Numbered from the stretch's first letter, positions 7,365 through 17,200 are shown. The stretch is DNA of 64,000 nucleotides from Burkholderiaceae bacterium (GCA_030695205.1 JAUYTN010000033.1:1-64000), one strand, 5' to 3'. Program-made: numbers and translations. The notes: generated by a model not told the origin, from the letters alone.

Positions 7365-8074
7365 CGGGAGCACCCGCGCCTGGCAGCCTGTGGCTGGCCC
7401 GCCATGCCCTGCCGGTGCGACCACCAGGCACAGGCGCACCGCCACAGCGGCCCGCCAGCGCCTGCTGCTACGGCCACACCGACTGGCCCGCCGACCCCGC
7501 ACTGACGCACCAGGCCGCCACCGCCCTGGCGCTGGCGCTGAGCACCGCACACCGCCCTGCTGGCCGCACCGGCAGCGCGGCACAACCCGTTGCAAGCCTG
7601 AGGGTGCGCTGCTCGCCGCTGCGGCGCTGCCAGCAACTGGCCGACGCATTGGCTGGCCTGATTCCGCACATCTGCGTGCAAACCGACACCCGCCTGGCTG
7701 AACTGCACTTCGGCCGCTGGGAGGGCTTGCCCTGGGACGAGGTACCTCGGGACGAGCTGGACGCTTGGGCCGCCGACTTTGGCACCTACCGGATGGGCAG
7801 CAACGGCGAAACGGTGCAGGAGCTGCTGCAGCGGGTGTCCTCGGTGGCGCACGAGGCCCAAACCAGCGACGCCCCAGACACCCTTTGGATCACCCACGCT
7901 GGCGTCATCCGCGCGGTGCATTGGCTGCAGGAACGGGGTTGGCCCCTGGTACCTGAGCCGCCGCAGGCCAACGCATGGCCCACCCCGGCACCGGGCTACG
8001 GCGGGTGGTGTTGCACGGCGTGGCCAGCGGGCAGCGCCGCTGAACCCGTCAAAAAAGGGGTCAGCGAGGGCTGA
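7343..8074 (+). CDS. cobC: Histidine phosphatase family protein, probable alpha-ribazole phosphatase
   Basis: Likely removes the 5' phosphate from alpha-ribazole phosphate or cobalamin phosphate. The start at 7343 (MEPAADLAGAP) overlaps the cobS end; upstream in-frame sequence is a shadow of cobS. Phosphoglycerate-mutase-like signature residues are seen: LARHALP (RHA instead of the usual RHG), CYGHTDWPAD, CSPLRRCQQLA, LAELHFGRWEG and the second histidine in WITHAGVIRAV. It has 243 residues. The last 14 bp overlap tail-to-tail with gspC. The placement after cobT and cobS supports the cobalamin role. Confidence 0.85.
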   Translation: MEPAADLAGAPAPGSLWLARHALPVRPPGTGAPPQRPASACCYGHTDWPADPALTHQAATALALALSTAHRPAGRTGSAAQPVASLRVRCSPLRRCQQLADALAGLIPHICVQTDTRLAELHFGRWEGLPWDEVPRDELDAWAADFGTYRMGSNGETVQELLQRVSSVAHEAQTSDAPDTLWITHAGVIRAVHWLQERGWPLVPEPPQANAWPTPAPGYGGWCCTAWPAGSAAEPVKKGVSEG

Positions 8075-8621
8075 GGGACGCGGGATCTGGCACGCGCAGG
8101 GTCTGGGTGAGAGGTGGCGTGCCATGGGGCACAGCGCCATTGGCACCAGCCATGGCCACCAGCACCACCGCCTGCCGCTGCACAGACTGCACCTGCCAAC
8201 GGCCATCCAACACAGCGCCCACTCGGTAGGGCAAGGGGCGCTGCCCATCGACGGACACCAGGGCCACGCCCGAGCCTGAACCAGAGGCTGTTGGCGCCAC
8301 CACCCCCAGCACCGCATAGCGGGAAGGGCCTGCCGACTCGGCCACCACCTGGGGCGTGGGCTGGCTGCTGCTGGTTGTTGCACCCAGCGCCCGGGCCACC
8401 ATGGTGGTGTCCACCGGCCAGGCGGTCACCGGGGGCATGGGCAGGGGCACATCGGGCCGCTGGCCCAGGCCATGCAGCACCCCATAGGAAGCGGCGGCCC
8501 CTGCGGCCAGCCAGACCAGCACCGCCACAGCATCCGACAAGGCCAAGCGACCCGACAGGCGGCGGGCCGAAGGGCTGCGACGTGGTGCCACAGACCGATG
8601 GGACAAGGTGCTTTGCAACAT
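8061..8621 (-). CDS. gspC: Type II secretion system protein GspC
   Basis: A bitopic inner-membrane protein that links the assembly platform to the secretin GspD. The start at 8621 gives 186 residues: a short cytoplasmic segment with RSVAPRRSPSARRL, one membrane helix (LSDAVAVLVWLAAGAAASYGVL), a Pro-rich spacer and the homology region (SRYAVLGVV..., GVALVSVDGQRPLPYRVGAVLDGRWQVQSV). There is no PDZ or coiled-coil domain after it, as in the short GspC forms. It is divergent from gspG-gspE and overlaps cobC tail-to-tail. Confidence 0.85.
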   Translation of the reverse strand: MLQSTLSHRSVAPRRSPSARRLSGRLALSDAVAVLVWLAAGAAASYGVLHGLGQRPDVPLPMPPVTAWPVDTTMVARALGATTSSSQPTPQVVAESAGPSRYAVLGVVAPTASGSGSGVALVSVDGQRPLPYRVGAVLDGRWQVQSVQRQAVVLVAMAGANGAVPHGTPPLTQTLRVPDPASLSPR

Positions 8622-8694
8622 GCGCGGATTATGATTCAGCCCCACACGCTGCCAGCCCCCACGCCTTTTTTGCCAGCCCATCACACCCTGCCCC

Positions 8695-9165
8695 ATGCCC
8701 TCTACCGACCGTTTGTTGCCCGTTGTTGCCCAGCACCTGCCGATGCGCGCCCGCCTGGCGCGTGGCTTTACCCTCATTGAGCTGATGGTGGTGCTGGTCA
8801 TCATTGGCGTGCTGGCCGCCCTGATCGTGCCCAATGTGCTGGACCGTGCCGACGACGCCCGCAGCACCGCCGCCAAAACCGATGTCAACAACCTGGTGCA
8901 GGCCCTCAAGCTGTACCGGCTGGACAACCAGCGCTACCCCAGCGCCGAGCAAGGCCTGGCGGCACTGACCACCAAGCCCACCTCCCCACCGGTGCCGCCC
9001 AACTGGCGGCCCTACCTCGACAAGCTGCCCGCCGACCCCTGGGGCCGCCCCTACCAGTACCTGAACCCCGGGGTCCACGGTGAGGTGGACGTGCTGTCTC
9101 TGGGTGCAGATGGCCAGCCCGGCGGCGACGGAAAGAATGCCGACATCGGCTCCTGGCAGCCCTGA
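8695..9165 (+). CDS. gspG: Type II secretion major pseudopilin GspG
   Basis: The major subunit of the periplasmic pseudopilus. It has a type III signal: basic RARLARG, then cleavage before FTLIELMVVLVIIGVLAAL with the essential Glu at +5. The C-terminal half has the conserved GspG calcium-site region (DPWGRPYQYLNPG, DVLSLGADGQPGG). The ATG at 8695 gives 156 residues; the ATG at 8743 (MRARLARG) would give a more usual leader. First gene of the gspGHIJKLMNDE run. Confidence 0.93.
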   Translation: MPSTDRLLPVVAQHLPMRARLARGFTLIELMVVLVIIGVLAALIVPNVLDRADDARSTAAKTDVNNLVQALKLYRLDNQRYPSAEQGLAALTTKPTSPPVPPNWRPYLDKLPADPWGRPYQYLNPGVHGEVDVLSLGADGQPGGDGKNADIGSWQP

Positions 9166-9211
9166 TGGTCACCGCGCGGCCCACGCCGCCAGCGCCCGGC
9201 ACCGCCCCGGC

Positions 9212-9673
9212 ATGACCAGTCGCTCTGACACTACCCACACAGGCACGCAGCGCGGCTTCACCCTGCTGGAGCTGCTGGTGGTGGTGTCTATCGTGGCTCT
9301 GGCCACCGCAGGTGTCAGCCTGTCGCTGCGTGATGCCTCGGCCACCCAACTGGAGCGCGAGGCACAGCGGCTGTCGGCCCTGCTGGACTCGGCACGGGCG
9401 CAATCGCGGGCCATGGGGGTGCCGCTGTACTGGCGGCCCACACCGAACGGATTTGAACTGGCGGGCCAGACCCGCGACTGGCTGGCCCCCGGCACCCAGG
9501 CCACCCTGGCCACCAGAGACACCAACACCCCCGCCCGGCTGGTGCTGGGGCCCGAGCCCCTGCTGCCTCCCCAGGAAATGGCACTCACGCTGCAAGGGCG
9601 CACGCTGTGGCTGCGCAGCGATGGGCTGCGCCCCTTTCAGGTGTCCCCCCTGCCCCACGGGGCCATGAACTGA
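9212..9673 (+). CDS. gspH: Type II secretion minor pseudopilin GspH
   Basis: A minor pseudopilin of 153 residues. The leader MTSRSDTTHTGTQRG precedes the cleavage site and FTLLELLVVVSIVALATAG. The ATG at 9212 is chosen for the normal leader length. The globular part (LEREAQRLSALLDSARAQSRAMGVPLYW) matches the GspH helix-sheet start. It overlaps gspI by one base (TGATG). Confidence 0.9.
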   Translation: MTSRSDTTHTGTQRGFTLLELLVVVSIVALATAGVSLSLRDASATQLEREAQRLSALLDSARAQSRAMGVPLYWRPTPNGFELAGQTRDWLAPGTQATLATRDTNTPARLVLGPEPLLPPQEMALTLQGRTLWLRSDGLRPFQVSPLPHGAMN

Positions 9674-10086
9674 TGCGCCACCACACCCCATGCCAATGGG
9701 CTGGTGCCCGCCAGAGGGGGTTCACCCTGATCGAGATCCTGGTGGCACTGGCCATCACCTCTATCGCCCTCATGGCCGGTATGCAGGCCAGCAACGCACT
9801 GACCAGCCTGTCGCAGCGCCAGAGCGACCAGCTGCTGGCCCAGGTCTGCGCCGACAACGAACTGGCCAAGGTGCGGCTGTCCCGGCAACTGCCCGGCGTG
9901 GGCCGCAACGAGACCACCTGCACCCAGGCCAGCCAAACCTTTCGGGTGGCGCTGGAGGTGCAAGGCACCCCCAACCCCAACTTTCGACGGGTGGATGTGC
10001 GGGTTCACCCCGCCGACCCCAACAGGCCGACCGCCGAGCGCGACATCACCCTGCTGCAGGTCTCTACCGTGGTGGGACGGCACTGA
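9673..10086 (+). CDS. gspI: Type II secretion minor pseudopilin GspI
   Basis: A minor pseudopilin of 137 residues. The leader MRHHTPCQWAGARQRG is followed by FTLIEILVALAITSIALMAG with Glu at +5. The Asn-Glu-Leu-Ala segment (ADNELAKVRLS) is typical of GspI. The start shares a base with the gspH stop. Together with GspJ and GspK it is expected to form the pseudopilus tip. Confidence 0.9.
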   Translation: MRHHTPCQWAGARQRGFTLIEILVALAITSIALMAGMQASNALTSLSQRQSDQLLAQVCADNELAKVRLSRQLPGVGRNETTCTQASQTFRVALEVQGTPNPNFRRVDVRVHPADPNRPTAERDITLLQVSTVVGRH

Positions 10087-10088
10087 GC

Positions 10089-10799
10089 ATGGCGGCACCT
10101 GACGCCACCACTGGCTCATCCACGCCCCGCCCGTTGTGGCGCAAGCGCCGGAGCGCCTTCCCCGGTCGGGCACTTGCTGCGCGCGGCTTTACCCTGGTGG
10201 AGTTGCTGGTGGCCATTGCCATCATGGCCACCATGGCGTTCATGTCGTGGCGGGCACTGGCCGGTATGTCCCAGGCTGAGGCATTGACCCACACCCGGGC
10301 CGACGACCTGCTGGCCATTCAGGCGGGTCTGGGCCAATGGACAGCCGACCTCGATGCCCTGGCAGACACCGGCCACACACCCGCCCTGGACTTTGATGGC
10401 CGCACCCTGCGCCTGACCCGGCGCGACGCCCTGGAGGGCGACCACCACAGCCCAGGCGTGCAGGTGGTGGCCTGGAGCCTGCAGCAAGGCCAGTGGCGGC
10501 GCTGGCAGGTGGCGGGGCTGCGCAGCCGCCAGGCGGTGTCGCTGGCGTGGGAGCAGGCCGCACGCTGGGGCCAGCGCCCGGTGGATGAAGACCAGCGCCA
10601 ACAGGTGGACCTGGCGCGGGCCGAGGGGTGGCAGGTGTTTTACTACCGCGGCGAGGCCTGGACCAACCCCCTGTCGGCCGACTCGGCCGCGCTGCCCGAT
10701 GGCGTGCGCCTGGTGCTCAATTTGTCACCCGGCCAAACCCTGAGCGGCAAGCTGGTACTGGACTGGGCCAAACCCGTGCTGGGCGGGGGCAAGTCGTGA
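10089..10799 (+). CDS. gspJ: Type II secretion minor pseudopilin GspJ
   Basis: A 236-residue minor pseudopilin. A long basic leader (33 residues, ending RALAARG) precedes FTLVELLVAIAIMATMAFMSWRAL. The body has the SWRALAGMSQAE and DGVRLVLNLSPGQTLSGKLVLDW pattern of GspJ. It begins 2 bp after gspI and ends in a GTGA overlap with gspK. Confidence 0.9.
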   Translation: MAAPDATTGSSTPRPLWRKRRSAFPGRALAARGFTLVELLVAIAIMATMAFMSWRALAGMSQAEALTHTRADDLLAIQAGLGQWTADLDALADTGHTPALDFDGRTLRLTRRDALEGDHHSPGVQVVAWSLQQGQWRRWQVAGLRSRQAVSLAWEQAARWGQRPVDEDQRQQVDLARAEGWQVFYYRGEAWTNPLSADSAALPDGVRLVLNLSPGQTLSGKLVLDWAKPVLGGGKS

Positions 10800-11842
10800 C
10801 GCACCGCCCCCCCATCCACTGGGGCTGCTTGCCCCACCCCCGGCGCCAGCGCGGCGCAGCCCTGCTGCTGGCCATGCTCACCGTCACGCTGGTGGCCACA
10901 CTGGCCAGTGCCGCCCTGTGGCAGCAATGGCGACATACCGAGGTGGAGCAAGCCGAGCGCGAGCGCCAACAGGCCGGCTGGATACTGACTGGCGCCCTGG
11001 ACTGGGCCCGCCTGATCCTGCGCGAAGACGGCCGCACCAACCAGAACACCGGCGCTGGCGACCACCTCTCCGAGCCCTGGGCCATTGGCCTGCAAGAGGC
11101 CCGCCTGTCTAGCTTTCTGGCGGTGGACAAATCGGACGACCCGCCCCCCACACTCGACGCCTTTTTGTCGGGCGCCATCACCGACATGCAGGGCCGCCTG
11201 AACGTGGCCAACCTGGTGGACCAAGGCAAACTCTCCGAGCCCGATGTCCAGGCCTTTGAGCGCCTGTTCGAGCAGCTTGGCCTGCCACCCACCGAGGTCA
11301 GCGCCCTTGCCCGGCAGTGGCTGGCCGCCAGCCAGCCAGCCAAGCCCCCCGACGGCCAGCCCGACATACCCCCGCCAGCCGGGGAGGTGCCCCTGCTGCC
11401 GCGCCGCCTGGCGCAGCTGACGTGGCTGGGCCTGCCGCCAACCAGCGTGCAGGCGCTGGCCCCGTTTGCCACCGTGCTGCCCGAGCGCACCCCGGTGAAC
11501 CTCAACACCGCCGGTGTGGAGGTGCTGGTGGCCAGCATCCCCGGCCTGGACACCGCCCGTGCGCGGCGGCTGCTGGAGCAGCGCGCGCTGCGCCCCTTCA
11601 AAACCCTGGCCGATGCCGCTGCGGTGCTCGGCGGCAGCCCATCGGCACTGCAGGACCGCTACCACGCCACCAACAGCCGGTACTTTCAGGTGCTGGGCCG
11701 CTTGCGGCTGGGGGACCGGGTGGTTCAGGAGCGGTCGCTGGTCGTGCGCAACGGACTGGACACCCGCACCCTGTGGCGCGAACGCACCGCCGCCAGTGCC
11801 CAGGCGCTGTCACCCGAGGGCCAAGCCCTCTCCCTACAATGA
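10796..11842 (+). CDS. gspK: Type II secretion minor pseudopilin GspK
   Basis: A 348-residue tip pseudopilin. The start is a GTG overlapping the gspJ stop (GTGA). The hydrophobic helix (RGAALLLAMLTVTLVATLASAAL) lacks the +5 Glu, which is characteristic of GspK. An alpha-domain insertion and a helix-hairpin-helix-like segment (VNLNTAGVEVLVASIPGLDTARARRLLEQR) follow, as in the family. Confidence 0.9.
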   Translation: MTHRPPIHWGCLPHPRRQRGAALLLAMLTVTLVATLASAALWQQWRHTEVEQAERERQQAGWILTGALDWARLILREDGRTNQNTGAGDHLSEPWAIGLQEARLSSFLAVDKSDDPPPTLDAFLSGAITDMQGRLNVANLVDQGKLSEPDVQAFERLFEQLGLPPTEVSALARQWLAASQPAKPPDGQPDIPPPAGEVPLLPRRLAQLTWLGLPPTSVQALAPFATVLPERTPVNLNTAGVEVLVASIPGLDTARARRLLEQRALRPFKTLADAAAVLGGSPSALQDRYHATNSRYFQVLGRLRLGDRVVQERSLVVRNGLDTRTLWRERTAASAQALSPEGQALSLQ

Positions 11843-11978
11843 GCCCCGCCCGCTCCCAGCCCCACACCGTACCTGCCCTCCACGCACACCCCATGCCCCA
11901 GCGCCTGCCCCACCAGCCAAGCCCAACGCACCCGACACCGCAAACACCGCGGACACGCCAGTGGGCCGGAGGCTTGCC

Positions 11979-13271
11979 ATGCTGATGGTGCAACCCGTTC
12001 TGGCCGGTGCAGACCCAGGGGCGGTGGGTGCCGAGCACACCCAGTCGTGGCAATGGGTCACCAGCCGCGACGGCCAGACGGTCCTGGATCACGGCTGTGA
12101 CGTGACCGCCCTGCTGCCCCGCGACCCCGATGTGGTGCTGGTGCTGCCCCTGCTGGCGACGTCGTGGCACCGCATCGCGCTGCCCAAAATCAACGCTGCC
12201 CGGCTGCGCCAGGCCTTGGACGGCGTCCTTGAAGACCGCCTGCTGAGCGACCCAGCCCAGGTGCACCTGGCGCTGGCCCCCGGCCTGCAGCCCGGCCAGA
12301 CCGGCTGGGTGGCTGCCTGCGAGCGCGCACCGGTGGCCCAGTGGCTGGCCCAGCTGCAAGCGGCCGAGCGACCGGCCCACCGCATCGTGCCCGACCTGTG
12401 CCCCCAAGACCCTCCCGCTTTGCATGCCCTGGTGTGCGCAGGCACGCCCTGGCTGGTGGCGGTGCAGGCCCACGGCGTGCAGACCGTGCCCCTGCCCACC
12501 GAGCCCCACCGCGCCACACCGACCCACGCGCCACACGCCACCAGCCACCCCGCCCATCCCCTGCCCAGCCATCAGGGCCTGCCCTGCCTGTCCGAGCCGG
12601 CCTGTGCCGCAGCGGCCGAGGCGGTGCTGGACGCACCCGCCACGGTGCACACCACCGCCCAGCGCCTGCTGTCCAGCGCCCACAGCGGCTGGAACCTGGC
12701 GCAGTTCGACCTCAGCCTCTCGGCCGGAGCGCGGCGCAGCCAGCGCTGGGGCCAGACCCTGCGCCACCTGCTGCACGCCCCCCAGTGGCGCACCGCCCGC
12801 TGGGGCGCGGGTGTGTTGGCTGTGGTGCTGCTGCTGAACCTGCAAGGCTTGGCATGGCAGGAGCGGCGCAGCCTGCAAGCCAAGCAGGCAGAAATTGCGC
12901 AGCGGCTGACGCAGGCGTTTCCCGCCATCGGGCTGGTGCTCGACGCCCCGCGGCAAATGCAGCAGGCCGTCAGCCGCTTGCAGCGGGCCAGCGGCGAACC
13001 CAGCCCTCATGATCTGGAAGGTTTTTTACAGTCTTTCGGGCAATTTGCGCAGGTGGATATTGATATCATTGCTATTCAATACACCCCAACAGGGGTGGCT
13101 GCCACGCTGTCAGCGGTGGCACCTGAGCGGGTAGATGCCTTGCGCACCCACCTGCGCGCTCAAGGGTGGACCACCGAGTTTGCCGCGCCTGTATTGAACG
13201 CCCGCCCGCTGGCGGACACCGCGGCCACCACTGGCGCTCGGCGGGCAAACCCATCTTCCGGCCAACCATGA
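11979..13271 (+). CDS. gspL: Type II secretion system protein GspL
   Basis: An assembly-platform protein that holds the GspE ATPase at the membrane. The ATG at 11979 is chosen because GGAGG lies 6 nt upstream; a GTG at 11961 is possible. It has 430 residues: an actin-like cytoplasmic domain, a low-complexity His/Pro/Thr stretch, one membrane helix (WGAGVLAVVLLLNLQGLAW, about 275-295) and a periplasmic ferredoxin-like domain. Around residues 350-370 the DNA turns abruptly AT-rich (13021-13085). The stop overlaps gspM as ATGA. About 136 bp between gspK and gspL hold no other gene. Confidence 0.88.
   Translation: MLMVQPVLAGADPGAVGAEHTQSWQWVTSRDGQTVLDHGCDVTALLPRDPDVVLVLPLLATSWHRIALPKINAARLRQALDGVLEDRLLSDPAQVHLALAPGLQPGQTGWVAACERAPVAQWLAQLQAAERPAHRIVPDLCPQDPPALHALVCAGTPWLVAVQAHGVQTVPLPTEPHRATPTHAPHATSHPAHPLPSHQGLPCLSEPACAAAAEAVLDAPATVHTTAQRLLSSAHSGWNLAQFDLSLSAGARRSQRWGQTLRHLLHAPQWRTARWGAGVLAVVLLLNLQGLAWQERRSLQAKQAEIAQRLTQAFPAIGLVLDAPRQMQQAVSRLQRASGEPSPHDLEGFLQSFGQFAQVDIDIIAIQYTPTGVAATLSAVAPERVDALRTHLRAQGWTTEFAAPVLNARPLADTAATTGARRANPSSGQP
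13053..13085 (-). repeat. Weak copy of the dispersed AT-rich repeat (inside gspL)
   Basis: In minus orientation it reads GAATAGC-AATGATATC-AATATCC and lacks the CAAGCG end. It lies in frame within the periplasmic domain of gspL and may be a remnant. Confidence 0.3.
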
Positions 13272-13915
13272 CCCCCATCAACCCTTCCGCACCAGGGCCA
13301 GCGTCTGCCAAGGCCACAGGGCCAGCGGCCGCCATCCATAGTCTGCAGGCCTGGGCCAGGCCCCGCTGGCAGCAGCTGGCCCCGCGCGAGCGCCGGGCCG
13401 TGACCGCAGCAGCCTGGGTGTGCGCGGCCGGCCTGCTGTGGTGGCTGGCCCTGGCACCGGCCTTGACCACCCTGCGCCAGGCCCCCGCCCAGCATGCCCA
13501 GCTCGACGCCCAGCTCAGCCACATGCGCCAGCTCTCTGCCCTGGCCACCCACTTGCAGGCCCAACCCATCCGCAGCAGCGAAGAGCGCCTGGCGGCCCTG
13601 CAGGCCGACACCAGGCGGCTGCTGGGCGATACCGCCCGCGTGCGGGTATCGGGCGAGCAGGTCACGGTGTCTGTGGGGGCCACCCACCCCGACACCCTGG
13701 CCCAGTGGCTGGCCGATGTGCGGGCCAACGCCCGCCTCACCCCAGCCGAGGCCCGCCTGAGCCGCACCACCGGGCCAGCCAGCACTCAGGCCACCTCACC
13801 GCCTACCACCGGCGGTGGCCCCACAGCACCACCCGCGCCCGAAGCCCAAACTCAGGCCAAACCCTTGTGGCAAGGGGAACTGGTGTTTGCCCTGGGCAAC
13901 AGCAGCGGGCGCTGA
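13268..13915 (+). CDS. gspM: Type II secretion system protein GspM
   Basis: A 215-residue inner-membrane partner of GspL. One N-terminal membrane helix (AVTAAAWVCAAGLLWWLALAP) is preceded by the ARPRWQQLAPRERR amphipathic segment typical of GspM. A periplasmic part with RLAALQADTRRLL and an extended Thr/Pro/Ala-rich stretch follow. It starts on the gspL stop (ATGA). Confidence 0.85.
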   Translation: MTPINPSAPGPASAKATGPAAAIHSLQAWARPRWQQLAPRERRAVTAAAWVCAAGLLWWLALAPALTTLRQAPAQHAQLDAQLSHMRQLSALATHLQAQPIRSSEERLAALQADTRRLLGDTARVRVSGEQVTVSVGATHPDTLAQWLADVRANARLTPAEARLSRTTGPASTQATSPPTTGGGPTAPPAPEAQTQAKPLWQGELVFALGNSSGR

Positions 13916-13945
13916 CTGCCCACCACCACCCACCCGCCTATACCC

Positions 13946-14896
13946 GTGTTCAACCGCAGCCACCGCCCCACAAGTCCCGCCGCCTCGGCGTCCAGCCGCG
14001 TGCGTCGCGCACCGGGTCAGGCGGCCATGCCCGCACGCACCAGTCTGGCAGTGGCAGCCGCCCTGGTGGGTGTACTGGGCGGGGTGCTGGTGCAGGCACC
14101 GGCACGCTGGCTGGCCGACGCCGTGGGCAGCGCCAGCAACGGCCAGGTACAGCTGCTCAATGCGCGGGGCACCGTCTGGCAAGGCCAGGCCCATGTGCTG
14201 CTCAGCGGTGGCAGCGGCAGCCAGGACCGCACCCTGCTGCCCACCCCTTTGCGCTGGCACCTACGCCCCACCTGGCTGGGCCAGGCTGAAGACACAGCCC
14301 CGTCCAGCTCCTCAACCAGCACCTCCTCCGACGCTGCGGCCTCAGGCACCGGACCCAGTGCGTTACGCGGGCTTGCCCTGGCTGTCGGCCTGGGCACGGA
14401 ATGCTGCCTGCCCAATGGGCTGCAGCTGTGGGTGCAGCCCCACTGGCGGGGGCTGGCGCTGCACCTGGCACCACACCAGAGCCAGTGGCCAGCAGAATTG
14501 CTGGCCGGGCTGGGCACGCCCTGGAACACCTTGCAGCTGCAGGCCCAGCTGGCGCTGAGCACCTCGGCGATTGGGCTGCAGCTGGGGCCTACTGGCCTGC
14601 GCAGCCAGGGCACCGCCACGCTGGATGTGCGCGACGCCGCCAGCCGCCTCTCCACCCTGCGCCCCATGGGCAGCTACCGCCTGACGTGGCAGGCCAGCCC
14701 CCAGGCCGCCCCCACCCTGAACCTGAGCACGGTGCAGGGTGCCTTGCTGCTGCAGGGCCGGGGCGAATGGATTGCGGGGCGCCTGCGTTTTCAGGGCGAC
14801 GCCCAGGCCAGCCCGGGGCGCGAAGACGCGCTGGCCAACCTTCTGAACATTCTGGGCCGCCGCCAAGGCGCGCGCTCCCTCATCACCATCGGATGA
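13946..14896 (+). CDS. gspN: Type II secretion system protein GspN
   Basis: A 316-residue bitopic protein of the GspN family, an accessory component present in only some type II systems. The frame opens with GTG at 13946; an ATG at 14027 (MPARTSLAVAAALVGVLGG) would still keep the single membrane helix. A periplasmic beta-rich domain with NGQVQLLNARGTVWQGQA is typical. A Ser/Thr-rich insert lies around residues 115-130. It overlaps gspD by 4 nt. Confidence 0.82.
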   Translation: MFNRSHRPTSPAASASSRVRRAPGQAAMPARTSLAVAAALVGVLGGVLVQAPARWLADAVGSASNGQVQLLNARGTVWQGQAHVLLSGGSGSQDRTLLPTPLRWHLRPTWLGQAEDTAPSSSSTSTSSDAAASGTGPSALRGLALAVGLGTECCLPNGLQLWVQPHWRGLALHLAPHQSQWPAELLAGLGTPWNTLQLQAQLALSTSAIGLQLGPTGLRSQGTATLDVRDAASRLSTLRPMGSYRLTWQASPQAAPTLNLSTVQGALLLQGRGEWIAGRLRFQGDAQASPGREDALANLLNILGRRQGARSLITIG

Positions 14897-17187
14897 CACC
14901 CATGCCTTTTAGCCCCACCCGCTTTGCCTTGCGCCGCTGCAACCAGCCCCACCCCATGGCGGCGGTCAACACCGAGTCGATCAGTCAAATACTGTTTGTA
15001 GCAAAATATTCAATATTGGCAAGCGCAATAGCTATTTTTTCTATAAGTTCCTGGGCACAGTCCGCCCCACAGCCTGCACCCGCCCAGGGCACAGCGGCAG
15101 GGGCCAGCGTGCGCCCGGGCGAGGCAGTCACCCTGAACTTTGTGGGCGCTGAGATCGAGGCCGTCGCCAGGGCCATGGCCACCCTGACCGGGCGCAATGT
15201 GGTGGTGGACCCGAGAGTCAAGGGCCAGATCACCCTGTCCACCGAGCGGCCAGTGGGCGCACTGGCCGCACTCAACCAATTTGCCGCTGCCCTGCGGCTG
15301 CAAGGCTTTGCCCTGGTGGAGTCGGGTGGGCTGTACAAGGTGGTGCCCGAGGCCGATGCCAAGCTGCAGGTGGGCGCGGTCAACGCTGGCTCGACCAGCC
15401 AGTTGCCCAGTGCCGCCGTGGGTGGCAACCAGGTCATGACGCACATTTTTGGCCTGCAGCACGAAAACGCCAACAACCTGGTGCCCGTGCTGCGCCCGCT
15501 GATCGGCCCCAACCACACCATCAACGTCAACCCCGGCACCAACTCGCTCATCATCACCGACTACGCGGACAACCTGCAGCGGCTGGGCCGCATCATTGCC
15601 GCGCTGGATGTGGCCAACGCGTCGGACGTGGACATCATCCCGCTCAAATATGCGGTGGCCACCGATCTGGTGGCGCTGGTGCAGCGCCTCATCGAGGGCG
15701 GCCCGACCGCCGCCGCTGGTCAGGGCCAGGCGGATACGTCCTTCAAAACCACCATCTTGGCCGAACCGCGCAGCAACTCGCTGGTGGTGCGCACCGCCAA
15801 CCCGGCCCGCCAGGCCCTGGTGCGCGCCCTGGCCGAGAAGCTGGACCGCCCCACCTCGGACAACGCCAGCGGCAACATCCATGTGGTGTACCTGAAGAAT
15901 GCCGACGCGGTGCAACTGGCCACCACCCTGCGCGCCGCCATGAGCGCCGAGGGCGGCATGCCCGGAGGCGGCACACCCAATGCGGTGGCTGCCGCAGCAC
16001 CCCGCCCATTGGGGGCCACTGCGGGCAACACCAACAGCGCCAACGCGCCCCTGGGCAGCAGCCAGCAGCCCTCGACGGGTGGCCAAATTCAGGCCGACCC
16101 GGCCACCAACTCGCTCATCATCACCGCGCCGGAGCCGCAGTACCGCCAGATGCGCGCCGTCATAGACATGCTGGACACCCGGCGCGCCCAGGTGTTTGTG
16201 GAGAGCCTGATTGCCGAAGTCAATGCCGACAAGGCCGCCGAGTTCGGTATCCAATGGCAAGGCCCACTGGGCAACAAGGGCGACAACGTCATTGGGCTGC
16301 TGGGCAGCAACTTTGGCGCCAAAGGCAACAACATCGTCAACCTGGCCACCGGGGCCGCCAGCGGGGCGGTCACACCCGGCGCGGGGCTGAACTTTGGCCT
16401 GGTGCAGCAGCAAGGCGGCGTGTACGTGCTGGGTTTTCTGGCGCGGTTTCTGGAGCAAACGGGCGAGGGCAATGTGCTCTCTACCCCCAACCTGCTCACG
16501 CTGGACAACGAAGAGGCCAAAATCGTCATCGGCCAGAACGTGCCCTTTGTGACCGGGCAGTTCACCAACACCGGAGCCACTGGCGGCACGGTCAACCCGT
16601 TTCAGACCATCGAGCGCAAAGACGTGGGCCTGACACTGAGGGTCAAGCCGCAGATCAGCGAGAACGGCACAGTCAAGCTCAGCATCTTCCAAGAAGTCTC
16701 CAGTGTGCTGGCCTCGTCGGTCAACACCAGCACGGGCCTCATCACCAACAAGCGCTCCATCGAGTCCAACGTGCTGGTGGAAGACGGCCAAATTGTGGTG
16801 CTGGGTGGCCTGCTGCAAGACGAGTACTCGGGCAATGTGGACCAGGTGCCGGGCCTGGGTGACATTCCGGTGCTGGGCAACCTCTTCAAAAGCCAGACCC
16901 GGGGCCGCAAAAAAACCAACCTGATGGTATTTCTGCGCCCGGTGGTGGTGCGCGACGCGCGCCAGACCACCTCGCTCAGCCAGGACCGCTACGAGCGCAT
17001 GCGCGGAGCGCAGCAGCAAGCCCAACCCAACAACACAGACTTTGGTGGCCGCTTGCTCGGCATCCAGGACGCCCCTGTGCTGCCCGAGCGCATGAACCAG
17101 GCCCTGGGCGGCCAGGCGCCCAACCCCGCGCCACCACCAGCCGCATCGGCTGTGCCCTCTGCGCCTCAGGCCCCATCGGCGCAATGA
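14893..17187 (+). CDS. gspD: Type II secretion secretin GspD
   Basis: The outer-membrane secretin channel, 764 residues. N0 ([29 protein letters not shown]), repeated N1-N3 KH-like domains ([70 protein letters not shown]) and the secretin core ([31 protein letters not shown]) are present in order. N3 has a Gly/Ala/Asn-rich insert. The ATG at 14893 overlaps gspN (ATGA). The signal peptide lies unusually far in: its hydrophobic core (about residues 33-55) is encoded by an AT-rich repeat copy at 14995-15031, and 30 residues precede it. Confidence 0.93.
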   Translation: MTPMPFSPTRFALRRCNQPHPMAAVNTESISQILFVAKYSILASAIAIFSISSWAQSAPQPAPAQGTAAGASVRPGEAVTLNFVGAEIEAVARAMATLTGRNVVVDPRVKGQITLSTERPVGALAALNQFAAALRLQGFALVESGGLYKVVPEADAKLQVGAVNAGSTSQLPSAAVGGNQVMTHIFGLQHENANNLVPVLRPLIGPNHTINVNPGTNSLIITDYADNLQRLGRIIAALDVANASDVDIIPLKYAVATDLVALVQRLIEGGPTAAAGQGQADTSFKTTILAEPRSNSLVVRTANPARQALVRALAEKLDRPTSDNASGNIHVVYLKNADAVQLATTLRAAMSAEGGMPGGGTPNAVAAAAPRPLGATAGNTNSANAPLGSSQQPSTGGQIQADPATNSLIITAPEPQYRQMRAVIDMLDTRRAQVFVESLIAEVNADKAAEFGIQWQGPLGNKGDNVIGLLGSNFGAKGNNIVNLATGAASGAVTPGAGLNFGLVQQQGGVYVLGFLARFLEQTGEGNVLSTPNLLTLDNEEAKIVIGQNVPFVTGQFTNTGATGGTVNPFQTIERKDVGLTLRVKPQISENGTVKLSIFQEVSSVLASSVNTSTGLITNKRSIESNVLVEDGQIVVLGGLLQDEYSGNVDQVPGLGDIPVLGNLFKSQTRGRKKTNLMVFLRPVVVRDARQTTSLSQDRYERMRGAQQQAQPNNTDFGGRLLGIQDAPVLPERMNQALGGQAPNPAPPPAASAVPSAPQAPSAQ
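14995..15031 (+). repeat. Dispersed AT-rich repeat, copy in the gspD signal peptide
   Basis: It contains GTAGC, AAAATATT, CAATATTG and GCAAGCGCAATAG in the order of the family consensus. It is in frame and encodes residues 35-47 of GspD. The surrounding DNA is strongly GC-rich. Confidence 0.65.
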
Positions 17188-17200
17188 CAAAGGTCAGGCC

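Noticed and set aside
15010..17190. A 726-codon open frame on the minus strand opposite gspD
   Set aside because: High-GC shadow frame: His/Val/Gly-rich, no family resemblance, no ribosome site, and fully antisense to a secretin with clear domains.
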